In this document: positions 1 to 8,455 of the stretch, one piece after another | Layout: each line of letters starts with the position of its first letter | How positions within the stretch are numbered: position 1 is the first letter of the stretch | Source: UMGS172 sp045651745 | Lineage (GTDB): Bacteria; Bacillota; Clostridia; Oscillospirales; Acutalibacteraceae | NCBI GenBank assembly: GCA_045651745.1 | Contig: JAZRSW010000029.1 | Span: forward strand, 1 to 64,000 | Reading direction: 5' to 3' | DNA: 64,000 bases | Notes under the pieces: model-generated | Databases searched by the model: none | What the model was told of the DNA's origin: nothing | What the model saw: the letters and a program-made list of their open reading frames with translations, nothing else | Position numbers and translations under genes: made by a program

Positions 1-1548
1 GACTTCAGAGGAACGGGTAAGACAAGTTGTGCCAAAATCTTAGCAAAAGCTGTCAACTGCTTGAATTCTTCCAACGGGGACGCCTGCTGTGAGTGTGACT
101 CCTGCCGTGCTATTGCCGAGGGTGACGTGCTTGACATAACCGAAATTGACGCCGCATCTAACAACGGTGTTGACAATATCAGAGATTTGCGCGAGCAGGT
201 TTCCTACACCCCCACCTCTTCAAAATACCGCGTTTACATCATAGACGAGGTACATATGCTGTCTACCGGTGCATTTAACGCGTTGCTTAAAACTCTCGAA
301 GAACCGCCGGCACATATTATTTTCATCCTTGCTACGACAGAAGTGCATAAACTGCCTGCAACTATACTCTCCCGTTGTCAGCGGTTTGATTTTCACCGTA
401 TTTCGTCCGAAGCGATTGCCGACCGTATTCTTTATATTGCCGAAAAGGAAGGCTTTTCTATCGACCGCTCTGCCGCCGAAATGATAGCCACCTTATCCGA
501 CGGCGGTATGCGTGATGCATTATCAACGCTTGACCTTTGTGCCGCGCGTACCCACCATATAACCGACGCGGACGTAATAAGCGTTTGCTCACTTGCAGGC
601 AACAACTATTGCTTGGATTTAGCAAGCCACATTCTGTCAGCAGATGTCGGTGCGGCTTTAATGAAGGTTGATGAGCTTCACAAAAACGCCGTTGACCTGC
701 AACGCCTTTGCGGTGAAATGATAAACCACTACCGCAATTTGATGGTAGCAAAAACGGTTAAAACACCGGGGTCACTCATAATTTCAACCCCAAAAGAGCT
801 TAGTGCAATCAAAACACAAGCTGACTCTTATCCGCTTGAAGGCATTGTCAACGCAATCAACGTTTTTAACCTGACGCTTGACAGAATGACTATGGCTGAC
901 CGCAGAACAGAGTTTGAAACCGCTATCGTAAAACTTTGCAGTCCTCAGCTTGACTCCTCGCCATCAGCAATTTTAGACCGACTTGAGCGTTTGGAAAGAA
1001 CTGTAAAATACGGAAGTGCCGTTGGCACCACAGTGCCTAAAACCCCCGTACCCATAGAGGTTGAGTCGGAAATTGACAACGTTGTCGAGGTTGAACCTGC
1101 GCCGATTGAAAATTCAGTTGACGACAGCGACGGTATGCCACCAATCCCGTCGGAAACGCTTGAAGTTAACGATATTTCGGTTGAGGAAACACACTCGCCT
1201 GCCCCTGCAGAAAGACCTGCCGTTGAAGGCGAAACAATTTTCGAGGCTTGGGTTGATGTTTTAGAAGAACTTAATAAAACCGCACCATTAATGGCGGCTG
1301 TTTTGCGAGGCTCAAAAGCATATATTAAAGATGAAGTTTTGTTAATTGACTCTGAAAACGACCAGTTTATACCCTTAATGCGTGGCGACCCGATTTATCG
1401 CACGCAGATTCGCAACGCCGTACAGTCGGTTGTGGGCAGAACCTATAAATTAGGTCCTTACAAGAAAAAGGTTGCCGCTACCGGTGACCCGTTGCAAGAT
1501 ATAATTAACAAATTAAAAACACTTGAAGTGCCGAGTTCTGATAATTAA
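1..1548 (+). CDS. dnaX: DNA polymerase III subunit gamma/tau, 5' end cut off by window
   Basis: Clamp-loader ATPase of the replicative polymerase, which loads the beta clamp at the fork. The reading frame is open from base 1, and 515 residues are visible. The Walker A motif RGTGKTS falls at visible residues 3-9, so only a few dozen N-terminal residues are missing. A zinc-binding cysteine cluster (CCECDSC) follows near residues 29-35, then Walker B IIDEVHML near 79-86 and the sensor-1 SRC motif near 123-126. The last 120 residues, after an acidic Pro/Glu-rich linker, form the tau-type tail. It is followed 32 bp later by ybaB and then recR, the classic dnaX-ybaB-recR arrangement. A start at base 61 would remove the P-loop, so the gene is treated as a left-truncated partial CDS. 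Confidence 0.97.
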   Translation, partial: DFRGTGKTSCAKILAKAVNCLNSSNGDACCECDSCRAIAEGDVLDITEIDAASNNGVDNIRDLREQVSYTPTSSKYRVYIIDEVHMLSTGAFNALLKTLEEPPAHIIFILATTEVHKLPATILSRCQRFDFHRISSEAIADRILYIAEKEGFSIDRSAAEMIATLSDGGMRDALSTLDLCAARTHHITDADVISVCSLAGNNYCLDLASHILSADVGAALMKVDELHKNAVDLQRLCGEMINHYRNLMVAKTVKTPGSLIISTPKELSAIKTQADSYPLEGIVNAINVFNLTLDRMTMADRRTEFETAIVKLCSPQLDSSPSAILDRLERLERTVKYGSAVGTTVPKTPVPIEVESEIDNVVEVEPAPIENSVDDSDGMPPIPSETLEVNDISVEETHSPAPAERPAVEGETIFEAWVDVLEELNKTAPLMAAVLRGSKAYIKDEVLLIDSENDQFIPLMRGDPIYRTQIRNAVQSVVGRTYKLGPYKKKVAATGDPLQDIINKLKTLEVPSSDN

Positions 1549-1580
1549 CTTATCGTCTCACAAAAGAAAGGATAATAAAA

Positions 1581-1922
1581 ATGAAAGCAAGAATTCCCGG
1601 AGCAAATAACGGTCAAAGTCAGGCCGCAATGTTAAAACAAGTACAGAAAATGCAGGAAGATATGGCAAACTTCCAGTCGGAGTTTGAGGAACGCGAATTT
1701 TCTGCTACTGCCGGTGGCGGAATTGTCGAAGTTACAATGACAGGTAGCCATGAAATGAAGAAAATTACAATTGACCCCGAGGCAGTTGACCCCGAAGATA
1801 TCGAAATGTTGGAAGACTATATCGTTATCGCCGTAAACGATGTTGTTAAGAAAATTGCCGAAACTCAAGAGTCAGAAATGGGTGCAATTACCGGCGGACT
1901 TAACATTCCGGGATTATTTTAA
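1581..1922 (+). CDS. ybaB: YbaB/EbfC family nucleoid-associated protein
   Basis: Small (113 aa) DNA-binding protein of the YbaB/EbfC family, a dimeric tweezer-shaped nucleoid protein usually encoded between dnaX and recR. The N-terminal half is a long charged helix (KQVQKMQEDMANFQ, residues 18-31). It is followed by the conserved core with GGGIVEVTMTG and the acidic IDPEAVDPEDIEMLEDYI segment, as expected for the family, and the length is typical. A site AAAGGATAATAAAA sits before the ATG. Its TAA stop overlaps the recR ATG by one base (TAATG), so the two are almost certainly translationally coupled. Confidence 0.95.
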   Translation: MKARIPGANNGQSQAAMLKQVQKMQEDMANFQSEFEEREFSATAGGGIVEVTMTGSHEMKKITIDPEAVDPEDIEMLEDYIVIAVNDVVKKIAETQESEMGAITGGLNIPGLF

Positions 1923-2521
1923 TGGCTTACAGTGTCGCACCGCTTGACCGATTAATTGAGCAGTTTGAAAGACTGCCCGGCATCGGCAAAAAGACCGCAC
2001 GGCGATTGGCTTACTATGTCATAACCCGTCCCGACGGAATGGCAGGCAAGTTTTCGGAAGCGCTTTTGGAAGCCAAGGCCAAAATAAAGTATTGTAACGT
2101 TTGTCAAAACCTTACCGACGGTGAGGTTTGTTCGATATGCTCTGCCGTTGACCGCGACCGCAGTGTCATCTGTGTTGTTGAGGATGCGCAGAACGTTATG
2201 GCGTTTGAACGCACACGTGAATTTAAGGGATTGTACCACGTTCTGCACGGTGCAATCAGCCCGCTTGACGGTATTGGCCCCGACCAACTTAAAATTCGCG
2301 AACTGATGCAAAGGTTGTCTTCAGGTGAGGTACAGGAAATCATTGTCGCCACCAACCCGACCGTTGAGGGTGAAGCCACTGCAAGTTATATTTCACGTTT
2401 GGTTAAATCTATGGGTATCAAGGTCACCCGTTTGGCATACGGTATCCCCGTTGGCAGTGATTTGGAATATGCCGACGAAGTCACTTTGTCCCGCGCTTTA
2501 GAAGGACGAAAAACGTTGTAA
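1922..2521 (+). CDS. recR: Recombination mediator RecR
   Basis: Recombination mediator that works with RecO (and RecF) to load RecA on gapped DNA. At 199 aa it has the normal length. It shows, in order, a helix-hairpin-helix (LPGIGKKTARRLAYY, residues 18-32), a C4 zinc finger (CNVCQNLTDGEVCSIC, about 58-73) and a Toprim domain beginning at VVEDAQNVMAFERT (about 82-95). The C-terminal part carries the conserved TNPTVEGEATA and RLAYGIPVGSDLEYAD stretches that precede the Walker-B-like end. The start is fixed by the one-base overlap with the ybaB stop. The 5S rRNA transcription unit follows 110 bp downstream. Confidence 0.97.
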   Translation: MAYSVAPLDRLIEQFERLPGIGKKTARRLAYYVITRPDGMAGKFSEALLEAKAKIKYCNVCQNLTDGEVCSICSAVDRDRSVICVVEDAQNVMAFERTREFKGLYHVLHGAISPLDGIGPDQLKIRELMQRLSSGEVQEIIVATNPTVEGEATASYISRLVKSMGIKVTRLAYGIPVGSDLEYADEVTLSRALEGRKTL

Positions 2522-2575
2522 TTATCAACGTTAAAAACAAAATAAAAATATTTTTAAATTTTTTGAAAAAAAGAC

Positions 2576-2604
2576 TTGCATTTTAATAAAAGGTGTGGTA
2601 ATAT
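2576..2604 (+). promoter_or_regulatory. Promoter of the solitary 5S rRNA gene
   Basis: TTGCAT (2576-2581), a 17-base spacer and TAATAT (2599-2604), with a TG extended -10 at 2596-2597. It lies 28 bases before the mature 5S start. Its presence implies the 5S gene is transcribed on its own and is not the tail of a 16S-23S operon. Confidence 0.75.
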
Positions 2605-2631
2605 AACTCCTGCACTCGCGAAGAACGAGTA

Positions 2632-2749
<118 letters not shown>

Positions 2750-2752
2750 ACG

Positions 2753-2785
2753 AACAACCGTCTATTATCAGACGGTTGTTTTTTT
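2753..2785 (+). terminator. Rho-independent terminator of the 5S gene
   Basis: Perfect 10-bp stem AACAACCGTC (2753-2762) with GACGGTTGTT (2771-2780), 8-nt loop, followed by a run of T. It directly follows the 5S 3' end. Confidence 0.92.
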
Positions 2786-2820
2786 ATATATTTTCTCTTT
2801 TCTTTTTATTTATGTTGTGT

Positions 2821-2826
2821 TATAAT
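2821..2826 (+). promoter_or_regulatory. nadB: Probable -10 element of the nadB-nadC promoter
   Basis: TATAAT at 2821-2826 preceded by TG at 2818-2819 (extended -10). The matching -35 region is poor, so this is a weaker call. It lies about 54 bases upstream of the chosen nadB start, after the 5S terminator, so nadB needs its own promoter here. Confidence 0.5.
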
Positions 2827-2879
2827 ATATAATGTATAGATATTGCTTTCTCTCTTTTGTTTAGGAGATGACGTTTAAA

Positions 2880-4328
2880 ATGCGCGATAAGTATGATGTT
2901 TTAATAGTAGGTGCGGGACTTGCGGGTCTTTATGCCGCCTATAATCTCGACAGTAGAATAACTGCTTTGGTAGTATCAAAGCGCGAATTAAGGCTTTGTA
3001 ACAGCAACCTGGCGCAAGGTGGCGTTGCCGCCGTACTTGATACCGAAAACGACAGTTTTGACCTGCACATTGAGGACACTATGATTGCAGGCAAACACGA
3101 AAACCGTCCTGAAGCGGTTGACGTGTTGGTAAAAGAAGGTCCCGACGACGTCAAAAAAATGATTGAACTCGGCTGTGAGTTTGACAAGGTTGACGGTCAC
3201 ATTCACGCCACGTTAGAGGGCGGTCACAGTCGCCGACGTATTGTTCATCACCGCGACACCACGGGTGAAGAACTTATGCGGACAATTATTGCCGCAACCA
3301 AAGATTTGCCCAACGTTGATATTGTTGAAAATACTTCACTCGCATTTTTGGACGAAGCAAACAACGGATACTATGCCTCTTTGCTGTCAAACGGCAAATT
3401 GACCACCGTTGCCGCATCATTTGTCATAATTGCGACGGGCGGTATCGGCAGAGTTTACAAATATACCACAAACTCCTCAATCGCGACGGGTGACGGCATT
3501 TCGATTGCTCACGGTTTAGGTGCGAGAATCGAGAATTTGAGTTATATTCAATTCCACCCAACAGGCTTTGCGGGTGACAACTGCCGTGAACGTTTTCTTA
3601 TCAGCGAGGCGGTCAGAGGTGAGGGTGCTTACCTCGTCAACTGCCACCGCGAACGTTTTATGCACCGCTACGACGAGCGTTTGGAATTAGCCCCACGCGA
3701 CGTTGTTTCTCGCTGTATTATTTTGGAGTCGCGCAGAACGGGTAGCGACAAGTTCTATCTTGACATTACTCACCGCACGCCTGAATTTATACACGAACGT
3801 TTCCCAATGATTTACGAGCGCTGTTTAACCGAAGGTATTGATATGACCCGGGACCTTATCCCCATTTTCCCGACCCACCATTACCTTATGGGCGGAATTA
3901 ACGTCGATTTGAATTCAAGAACGCGTATCAATCGTCTTTATGCTGTCGGTGAGTGTTCCCATACGGGTGTTCACGGTAAAAACCGCTTGGCTTCAAACAG
4001 TTTGCTTGAAGCTCTCGTTTTCGGTCGCAGAGCCGCTGAGGATATCAACCGCAGTTATAATGAAACTTCAGTTTACGGCACTGCCCCCGTACATTCGGTT
4101 GACGGTGCGCCAATGCCCACCGGCACCAGAACATCAATTAGAAACATAATGCAAAAATGCCACTTTGTTTTACCCAACCCCGAGGCAGCAAGAAAATATC
4201 AGCCGGAGGTTGAAAACATAGCCGCAAGACTTAATAATAAACGTTTCCAAATAACCAACGACTATCTCGAAGCAAGAAGTTTAGCTAATATTGCTTCAAT
4301 AGTTTTAAAGGAGGTCATTCACAAATGA
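2880..4328 (+). CDS. nadB: L-aspartate oxidase
   Basis: FAD flavoenzyme that oxidises L-aspartate to iminoaspartate, the first step of de novo NAD synthesis. The dinucleotide-binding motif GAGLAGLYAAYNL is near the N-terminus. It is followed by SNLAQGGVAAV, the HRRDTTGEELMR-type substrate loop, RDVVSRC, HYLMGGINVD and the C-terminal GECSHTGVHGKNRLASNS motif of the succinate dehydrogenase/NadB family. An ATG at 2868 lies directly against the AGGAG at 2863-2867, too close to be used. The ATG at 2880 has proper spacing and gives a 482-residue protein. nadC follows with an ATGA overlap, so the two are coupled. nadA (quinolinate synthase), usually next to nadB, is not in this window. Confidence 0.95.
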   Translation: MRDKYDVLIVGAGLAGLYAAYNLDSRITALVVSKRELRLCNSNLAQGGVAAVLDTENDSFDLHIEDTMIAGKHENRPEAVDVLVKEGPDDVKKMIELGCEFDKVDGHIHATLEGGHSRRRIVHHRDTTGEELMRTIIAATKDLPNVDIVENTSLAFLDEANNGYYASLLSNGKLTTVAASFVIIATGGIGRVYKYTTNSSIATGDGISIAHGLGARIENLSYIQFHPTGFAGDNCRERFLISEAVRGEGAYLVNCHRERFMHRYDERLELAPRDVVSRCIILESRRTGSDKFYLDITHRTPEFIHERFPMIYERCLTEGIDMTRDLIPIFPTHHYLMGGINVDLNSRTRINRLYAVGECSHTGVHGKNRLASNSLLEALVFGRRAAEDINRSYNETSVYGTAPVHSVDGAPMPTGTRTSIRNIMQKCHFVLPNPEAARKYQPEVENIAARLNNKRFQITNDYLEARSLANIASIVLKEVIHK

Positions 4329-5155
4329 TGCAGTTTTATATTGACGATATTATAAAAACCGCGCTTTTAGAAGATGTAAATTACATTGACGTTGCGGCAG
4401 ATAATCTTTTGCCTGACACTCAAGTGTCAACCGCCAAGTTTTTAGCCAAAGCGGACGGGATTTTGTGCGGTATTGACGTTGCACTTCGCGTGTTCGAGTT
4501 ACTTGGCAACTTCGAAATGAAAAAATATAAAAATGACGGTGACACACTTAACAAGGGTGACATCATTGCTGAAATCAGTGGTCCTACAAAACTGTTATTA
4601 AAGGGTGAACGCACCTCTTTAAACCTTATTCAGCACATGTCGGGCATTGCAACAATGACTAATGAAGCAGTAGAAATTATTAAAGGCACTAACGCCACTG
4701 TTGCCGACACAAGAAAAACCTTGCCGGGACTTCGTGCTTTGCAAAAGTACGCCGTAACCTGCGGAGGCGGAAAAAACCACCGTTTTAACCTTTCGGATGC
4801 CGCAATGCTCAAAGACAACCACATTGACGCTTGCGGTAGCATTACCAAAGCGGTTTCTACTTTAAGAGAAAAAATCGGTCACACCGTAAAGATTGAGGTC
4901 GAAACCCGTAATTTAGACGAGGTTAAAGAGGCACTCAATACCAGTTGCGAAATCATTATGCTTGATAATATGGACTGTGCAACAATGAAAAAAGCGGTTG
5001 AAATGGCAAACGGGAAAGCACTTTTAGAGGCTTCGGGCAACATTACTGCGGACACAATCCGCGCAGTTGCCGAAACGGGCGTTGACATCATTTCAATCGG
5101 CGCAATCACCCATTCGGTCAAAGCTTTTGATATCTCCTTAAAAATTGCAAAATAA
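4325..5155 (+). CDS. nadC: Nicotinate-nucleotide pyrophosphorylase (carboxylating)
   Basis: Quinolinate phosphoribosyltransferase: quinolinate + PRPP to nicotinate mononucleotide, the third step of de novo NAD synthesis. At 276 aa it is family length. Conserved features include ERTSLNLIQHMSGIAT, the phosphoribosyl/quinolinate-binding ADTRKTLPGLR, the basic GGGKNHRFNLSD, AMLKDNHI and the C-terminal LLEASGNI and ISIGAITHS. The start overlaps the nadB stop (ATGA); a second ATG at 4328 is equally compatible with the AAAGGAGG site just upstream. It is co-transcribed with nadB, and the small exported protein at 5192 may be the third gene of the unit. Confidence 0.96.
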   Translation: MMQFYIDDIIKTALLEDVNYIDVAADNLLPDTQVSTAKFLAKADGILCGIDVALRVFELLGNFEMKKYKNDGDTLNKGDIIAEISGPTKLLLKGERTSLNLIQHMSGIATMTNEAVEIIKGTNATVADTRKTLPGLRALQKYAVTCGGGKNHRFNLSDAAMLKDNHIDACGSITKAVSTLREKIGHTVKIEVETRNLDEVKEALNTSCEIIMLDNMDCATMKKAVEMANGKALLEASGNITADTIRAVAETGVDIISIGAITHSVKAFDISLKIAK

Positions 5156-5191
5156 AAACATTCCTGAATTTTAAAATAAAGGAGTTGCAAA

Positions 5192-5623
5192 ATGAAACGC
5201 AAGGTTTGTATGATAGTAGCCCTTTTGACAGTTATAATCACTACTTTTAACGTGGGATTTTTTGTCAAAGATGAATTCTTTTACAATATGAACAGCCTTC
5301 CCGACGGAAAGCTTTTGAGAAAAGACTATGACCAGAGCGTGTTGTTCAGTACCGGCATTTTACTTGAAGTTTTTGAGATTGAGCCAACCGACGAACATCC
5401 TGCCGCAATACGTGTTGCCGTAAAAAATGACAACACGGGTGAAAGCCGTACTATTTACTGGCAAATCGGCACACGCGAGAGTATTGTTACCTGGCCTGAA
5501 AGCCAAAGCACAACCGTTATAATCAATGGCGTGCCTATAGATTATGTAAACGGTCATTACGATTGCCGTGATTATGCAAACTTCACTTATGTTCCCAAAA
5601 CTCACAGTAACGGTGATTTATAA
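5192..5623 (+). CDS. Small exported or membrane-anchored protein, DUF5412-like
   Basis: A 143-aa protein of unknown function. Residues 1-25 form a basic then hydrophobic signal/anchor (MKRKVCMIVALLTVIITTF). The rest is predicted extracytoplasmic and beta-rich. The pattern TIYWQIG, then a Trp-containing segment, then TVIINGVPIDYVNGHYDCR, resembles what I recall of the DUF5412 family of small Firmicutes proteins, where IYW, VIING and YDWR blocks recur. That assignment is from memory and uncertain. AAAGGAG precedes the ATG. It lies 36 bp after nadC on the same strand and before a convergent terminator, so it may be read from the nad promoter. Confidence 0.8.
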   Translation: MKRKVCMIVALLTVIITTFNVGFFVKDEFFYNMNSLPDGKLLRKDYDQSVLFSTGILLEVFEIEPTDEHPAAIRVAVKNDNTGESRTIYWQIGTRESIVTWPESQSTTVIINGVPIDYVNGHYDCRDYANFTYVPKTHSNGDL

Positions 5624-5631
5624 TCTTCACA

Positions 5632-5664
5632 AAAAAAGCCGGGGACATTGTCCTCCGCTTTTTT
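5632..5664. terminator. Bidirectional terminator between convergent genes
   Basis: AAAAAAGC and GGGGAC pair with GTCCTC and GCTTTTTT around a short loop, with A-runs on one side and T-runs on the other. It therefore serves both the plus-strand nad unit and the minus-strand isomerase gene ending at 5677. Confidence 0.85.
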
Positions 5665-5676
5665 GAGTTTTAAAAA

Positions 5677-6450
5677 TTATTTCAAGAATTGAGAGAGATA
5701 ATCAAAGCTCTTTTTAGCGCAATAGTTAAGCGAATCGAAACCTGCAGGCCAGATATCCTGCTCAACACAAAGATGTTTAACTCCGCTTGCTTCGGCGGTT
5801 TTAATAACTCTTTCAAAATCAATATTTCCGTCACCGCACATTGTAATATGTCCGTCATTAGAGCCTATTGTAAGTTCACAGTCCTTCAAGTGAAGAATAT
5901 CTACGCGGCCTGCTAACTTTTCAATCCAAGCGTTAACCTCAACACCTGCGTGGTTAAGCCAATATGTATCAAGAACAAAGCAAACATTATTTTTATCGAA
6001 ACCATCTACCATATAATCGATAACACGGGCACCACCGGGAACTTTTGCAAATTCGTGGCTGTGGTGATGGTAAGAGAACTTCATACCATACTTTGAAAGG
6101 TTTTCAGCAAGAGTATTAACTTTTTCGATATAAGCCAAAACCTCTTCTTTGGTCTTACCATAAGAACCGCTGCCAACACCTGCGATATTTGTACCAAGTG
6201 TCTTGTGCAAGGCAACGTAATCCTCAATATCATTGATATCTGCAGGGAATCCATAATGAGTACCGACACAGGTCAAACCTGCATTTTTAGCATGCTCTGC
6301 AAACTTTTCTACCGAGCAAGGAAATGCACCTGCGGTCTGAATTTCCTTATAACCGATTTCTGCCAAGCGGTCAAAAGTGTACTTTACACCTGCTTCATCA
6401 GTCATATAATTTCTGACGGTGTAAAGCTGAATACCTAATTTGTCAAACAT
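5677..6450 (-). CDS. Sugar phosphate isomerase/epimerase (TIM barrel, AP-endonuclease-2 fold)
   Basis: A 257-aa xylose-isomerase-like TIM barrel of the IolE/IolI and sugar-phosphate epimerase type. The N-terminus LGIQLYTVRNYM and the metal-site segments FSYHHHSHEF (about 126-135), CFVLDTYW (about 157-164) and ILHLKDCE match the His/Asp/Glu metal ligands of this family. The C-terminal LCVEQDIWP supplies the last Glu. The substrate cannot be told from sequence. GAGGAGTG precedes the ATG. It follows the GH16-like lipoprotein gene on the same strand with a 73-bp gap that contains two competing hairpins, so the two may form one operon for a dietary or host sugar. Confidence 0.9.
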   Translation of the reverse strand: MFDKLGIQLYTVRNYMTDEAGVKYTFDRLAEIGYKEIQTAGAFPCSVEKFAEHAKNAGLTCVGTHYGFPADINDIEDYVALHKTLGTNIAGVGSGSYGKTKEEVLAYIEKVNTLAENLSKYGMKFSYHHHSHEFAKVPGGARVIDYMVDGFDKNNVCFVLDTYWLNHAGVEVNAWIEKLAGRVDILHLKDCELTIGSNDGHITMCGDGNIDFERVIKTAEASGVKHLCVEQDIWPAGFDSLNYCAKKSFDYLSQFLK

Positions 6451-6480
6451 TTTACAACACTCCTCAAAGTTAAATCTATC

Positions 6481-6512
6481 AAGCCGAAATTAAGGCTTCG
6501 GCTTAAAGCCTT
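6481..6512 (-). promoter_or_regulatory. Two mutually exclusive hairpins between lipoprotein and isomerase genes
   Basis: AAGCCGA (6481-6487) can pair with TCGGCTT (6498-6504). AAGGCTT (6492-6498) can instead pair with AAGCCTT (6506-6512). The two share bases and cannot form together. There is no T-run, so it may be an RNA processing or translation control site rather than a terminator. Confidence 0.4.
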
Positions 6513-6523
6513 GTTAACGTTAA

Positions 6524-8287
6524 TTATTTTTTGACTTCAGAGGTAGCAGGCGGGGTAGCAGTCACTTGTGTACGGTCGGTAAATGTGCTGCCCGGTTTTT
6601 GATAAACCCTAACCCAATCAAAACTTGCCGTAATAGGCCACATCGCCTCTTCATCAACCGTAACCTGCTCGGTCATATTAATTCCGGCCATAAAATCAAG
6701 ATACATTTCGGTTTTAAGACCTTTGAATTTATCGGCGGTCACTTCAACTGTGCCGTAAGATACACCATCAACAAAAAATCTTACATATTCAGGTGTCCAC
6801 TCAACACCGTATGTGTGATACTCGTCATCATTGAAAAACTTTCCACTTTCCAATACGCCTGCGCGGTAGCCCTCATAATCAGCGTTATGTAATCCCAAAT
6901 AATGACTATAATAACTCTTGGTTTCTAAAATGCCAAGACTTGCATATATTGCATCCTGACTGCCTAAATTATTAAACACATCAATCTGCGCGGTTTCTTC
7001 CTTTTTATCGTTATAATCGGTCAAAATCATTTTAATCCAATATCCCGGAGCTGCGCGGAATTTGGCGCGGACCTCAACATAACCATACTTCATACTGAAA
7101 GATTTTTCCGTTGTAAGATGGCCTGTATGATAACCACCGGCATTAAGTCCGGAACGAAGAATCATATTAAGACCGTCAGAATAAACATCCTCAGACATAA
7201 TTTGGAGCAATCCCGCAGCATCACCGTAGGTAGGAATAGCGCCATTTTCAACAGTCCATATTTTTTGGTTTATTTCGTCGGTATTAAACTCATCCGAAAA
7301 AACCAACTCATAACCATCAAAATAATCTCCACCGTATGTGGAAATACTGCCTGTTTTACAGTAATTCGGCTTAATATGTAACGGAGCAGCCGTAATAGAT
7401 GCCTCTTCTATCATATTAGCAAATTCATAAACCGCTTTTGAGGTTGCCTCTATCTGACCGCCACGCAAAATGAGTTTATTGCTATATTGAGCCAAGGCAT
7501 AGCGTTTGTTTGCAAAGAATGACGTTACGTAGGTTTCGCCGCGGTTGGTATCACCAACCAAAATTTCATAAGTTGATTCCTCAACAGCATCGGTAACCAA
7601 CGGAATTTCAACGCCTGTTGCTTCTTTTATAACGCGGACAAGACGCTGTGCAGCATTACGCTCGACAAACGACGGCGAGCTCGACATAACAACCGAATAT
7701 TGAATAATATTGATATCGTTAATTGTAACAACCGGGGTGTCAGAACGGTCGCTCAAATACATATAACTGTATCCGTTTTTAAAGGTTTTGTCAAAACCAT
7801 TATTCAGCAAATTTGCGAGGACAAAACTGAACGCGTCCTCGCGTCCGAACTTGGACATCCACATAATACTCAAAGTGTTTTCATAACCGCTTAATAAGTA
7901 GTCATAATAATTATCCGCGCGAATACCATACATAGTTTTGGCGGTCTGCTTTGATTCTCCATACGACGTGCTTCCGAGAAGAATTATTTTTTGATTTGCA
8001 TCGGTAATATTCAAAACATCAGGGCAAATCTGAAAGGTTTTGGAAGACGATGCCGCTAGTCTTTCCATAAACCCAACAAACGAGTCGAGTTCCTCATAAC
8101 TTGCACCGCTACGGTAAACCAAAAGATAGTCGCAGTTAATCTCATCAACCGAGTCGATAATCATTTGATAGTTGCCCGAAATATAACCGATATCAGCCTT
8201 ATCCCCTTTTTTAGAGCAAGAGGAAAAAGACAGTAGTATAACCACTGCCAACAGACAAGATATATATTTTAACGAGTTTTTTCGCAT
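6524..8287 (-). CDS. Lipoprotein with GH16-like (laminarinase-fold) C-terminal domain lacking catalytic glutamates
   Basis: A 587-aa secreted lipoprotein. The signal peptide ends in a lipobox (LSFSSC) with the lipidated Cys at residue 24. Residues about 180-310 resemble the small alpha/beta domain that precedes catalytic domains in GH20/GH67-type enzymes (VERNAAQRLVRVIKEATGVE and YEILVGDTNRGET). Residues about 325-575 form a GH16 concanavalin-like fold (LVFSDEFN, YVEVRAKFRAAPGYW, HTYGVEWTPEYVRFFVDG, FDWVRVYQK). The GH16 active-site signature E-x-D-x-x-E reads QIDVFN at residues 434-439. Both catalytic glutamates are replaced (Gln and Asn) and only the central Asp remains. It may be a glycan-binding or pseudo-enzyme lipoprotein paired with the downstream isomerase. 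Confidence 0.85.
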   Translation of the reverse strand: MRKNSLKYISCLLAVVILLSFSSCSKKGDKADIGYISGNYQMIIDSVDEINCDYLLVYRSGASYEELDSFVGFMERLAASSSKTFQICPDVLNITDANQKIILLGSTSYGESKQTAKTMYGIRADNYYDYLLSGYENTLSIMWMSKFGREDAFSFVLANLLNNGFDKTFKNGYSYMYLSDRSDTPVVTINDINIIQYSVVMSSSPSFVERNAAQRLVRVIKEATGVEIPLVTDAVEESTYEILVGDTNRGETYVTSFFANKRYALAQYSNKLILRGGQIEATSKAVYEFANMIEEASITAAPLHIKPNYCKTGSISTYGGDYFDGYELVFSDEFNTDEINQKIWTVENGAIPTYGDAAGLLQIMSEDVYSDGLNMILRSGLNAGGYHTGHLTTEKSFSMKYGYVEVRAKFRAAPGYWIKMILTDYNDKKEETAQIDVFNNLGSQDAIYASLGILETKSYYSHYLGLHNADYEGYRAGVLESGKFFNDDEYHTYGVEWTPEYVRFFVDGVSYGTVEVTADKFKGLKTEMYLDFMAGINMTEQVTVDEEAMWPITASFDWVRVYQKPGSTFTDRTQVTATPPATSEVKK

Positions 8288-8335
8288 TAGAATAACACCT
8301 TTACAAAAAACATTAGCGCCTATATGTACATATTA

Positions 8336-8364
8336 ATTTTACTATACCGCAGAGCCGGTGTCAA
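8336..8364 (-). promoter_or_regulatory. Promoter of the GH16-like lipoprotein gene
   Basis: On the minus strand, TTGACA (8364-8359), a 17-base spacer and TAAAAT (8341-8336), about 50 bases before the ATG. Confidence 0.8.
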
Positions 8365-8412
8365 GCAGTATATTTTTACAAATCTGTGAATTATTCGTGC
8401 GATTTTAGAATG

Positions 8413-8452
8413 AAAAACCCCTGCTCTGCCAACCGACAGTGCCGGGGTTTTT
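8413..8452 (-). terminator. Terminator after glnA
   Basis: AAAAACCCC (8413-8421) pairs with GGGGTTTTT (8444-8452), and inner GC and CTG pair with CAG and GC. It sits 4 bases past the glnA stop with a T-run on the minus strand. Confidence 0.9.
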
Positions 8453-8455
8453 ATT

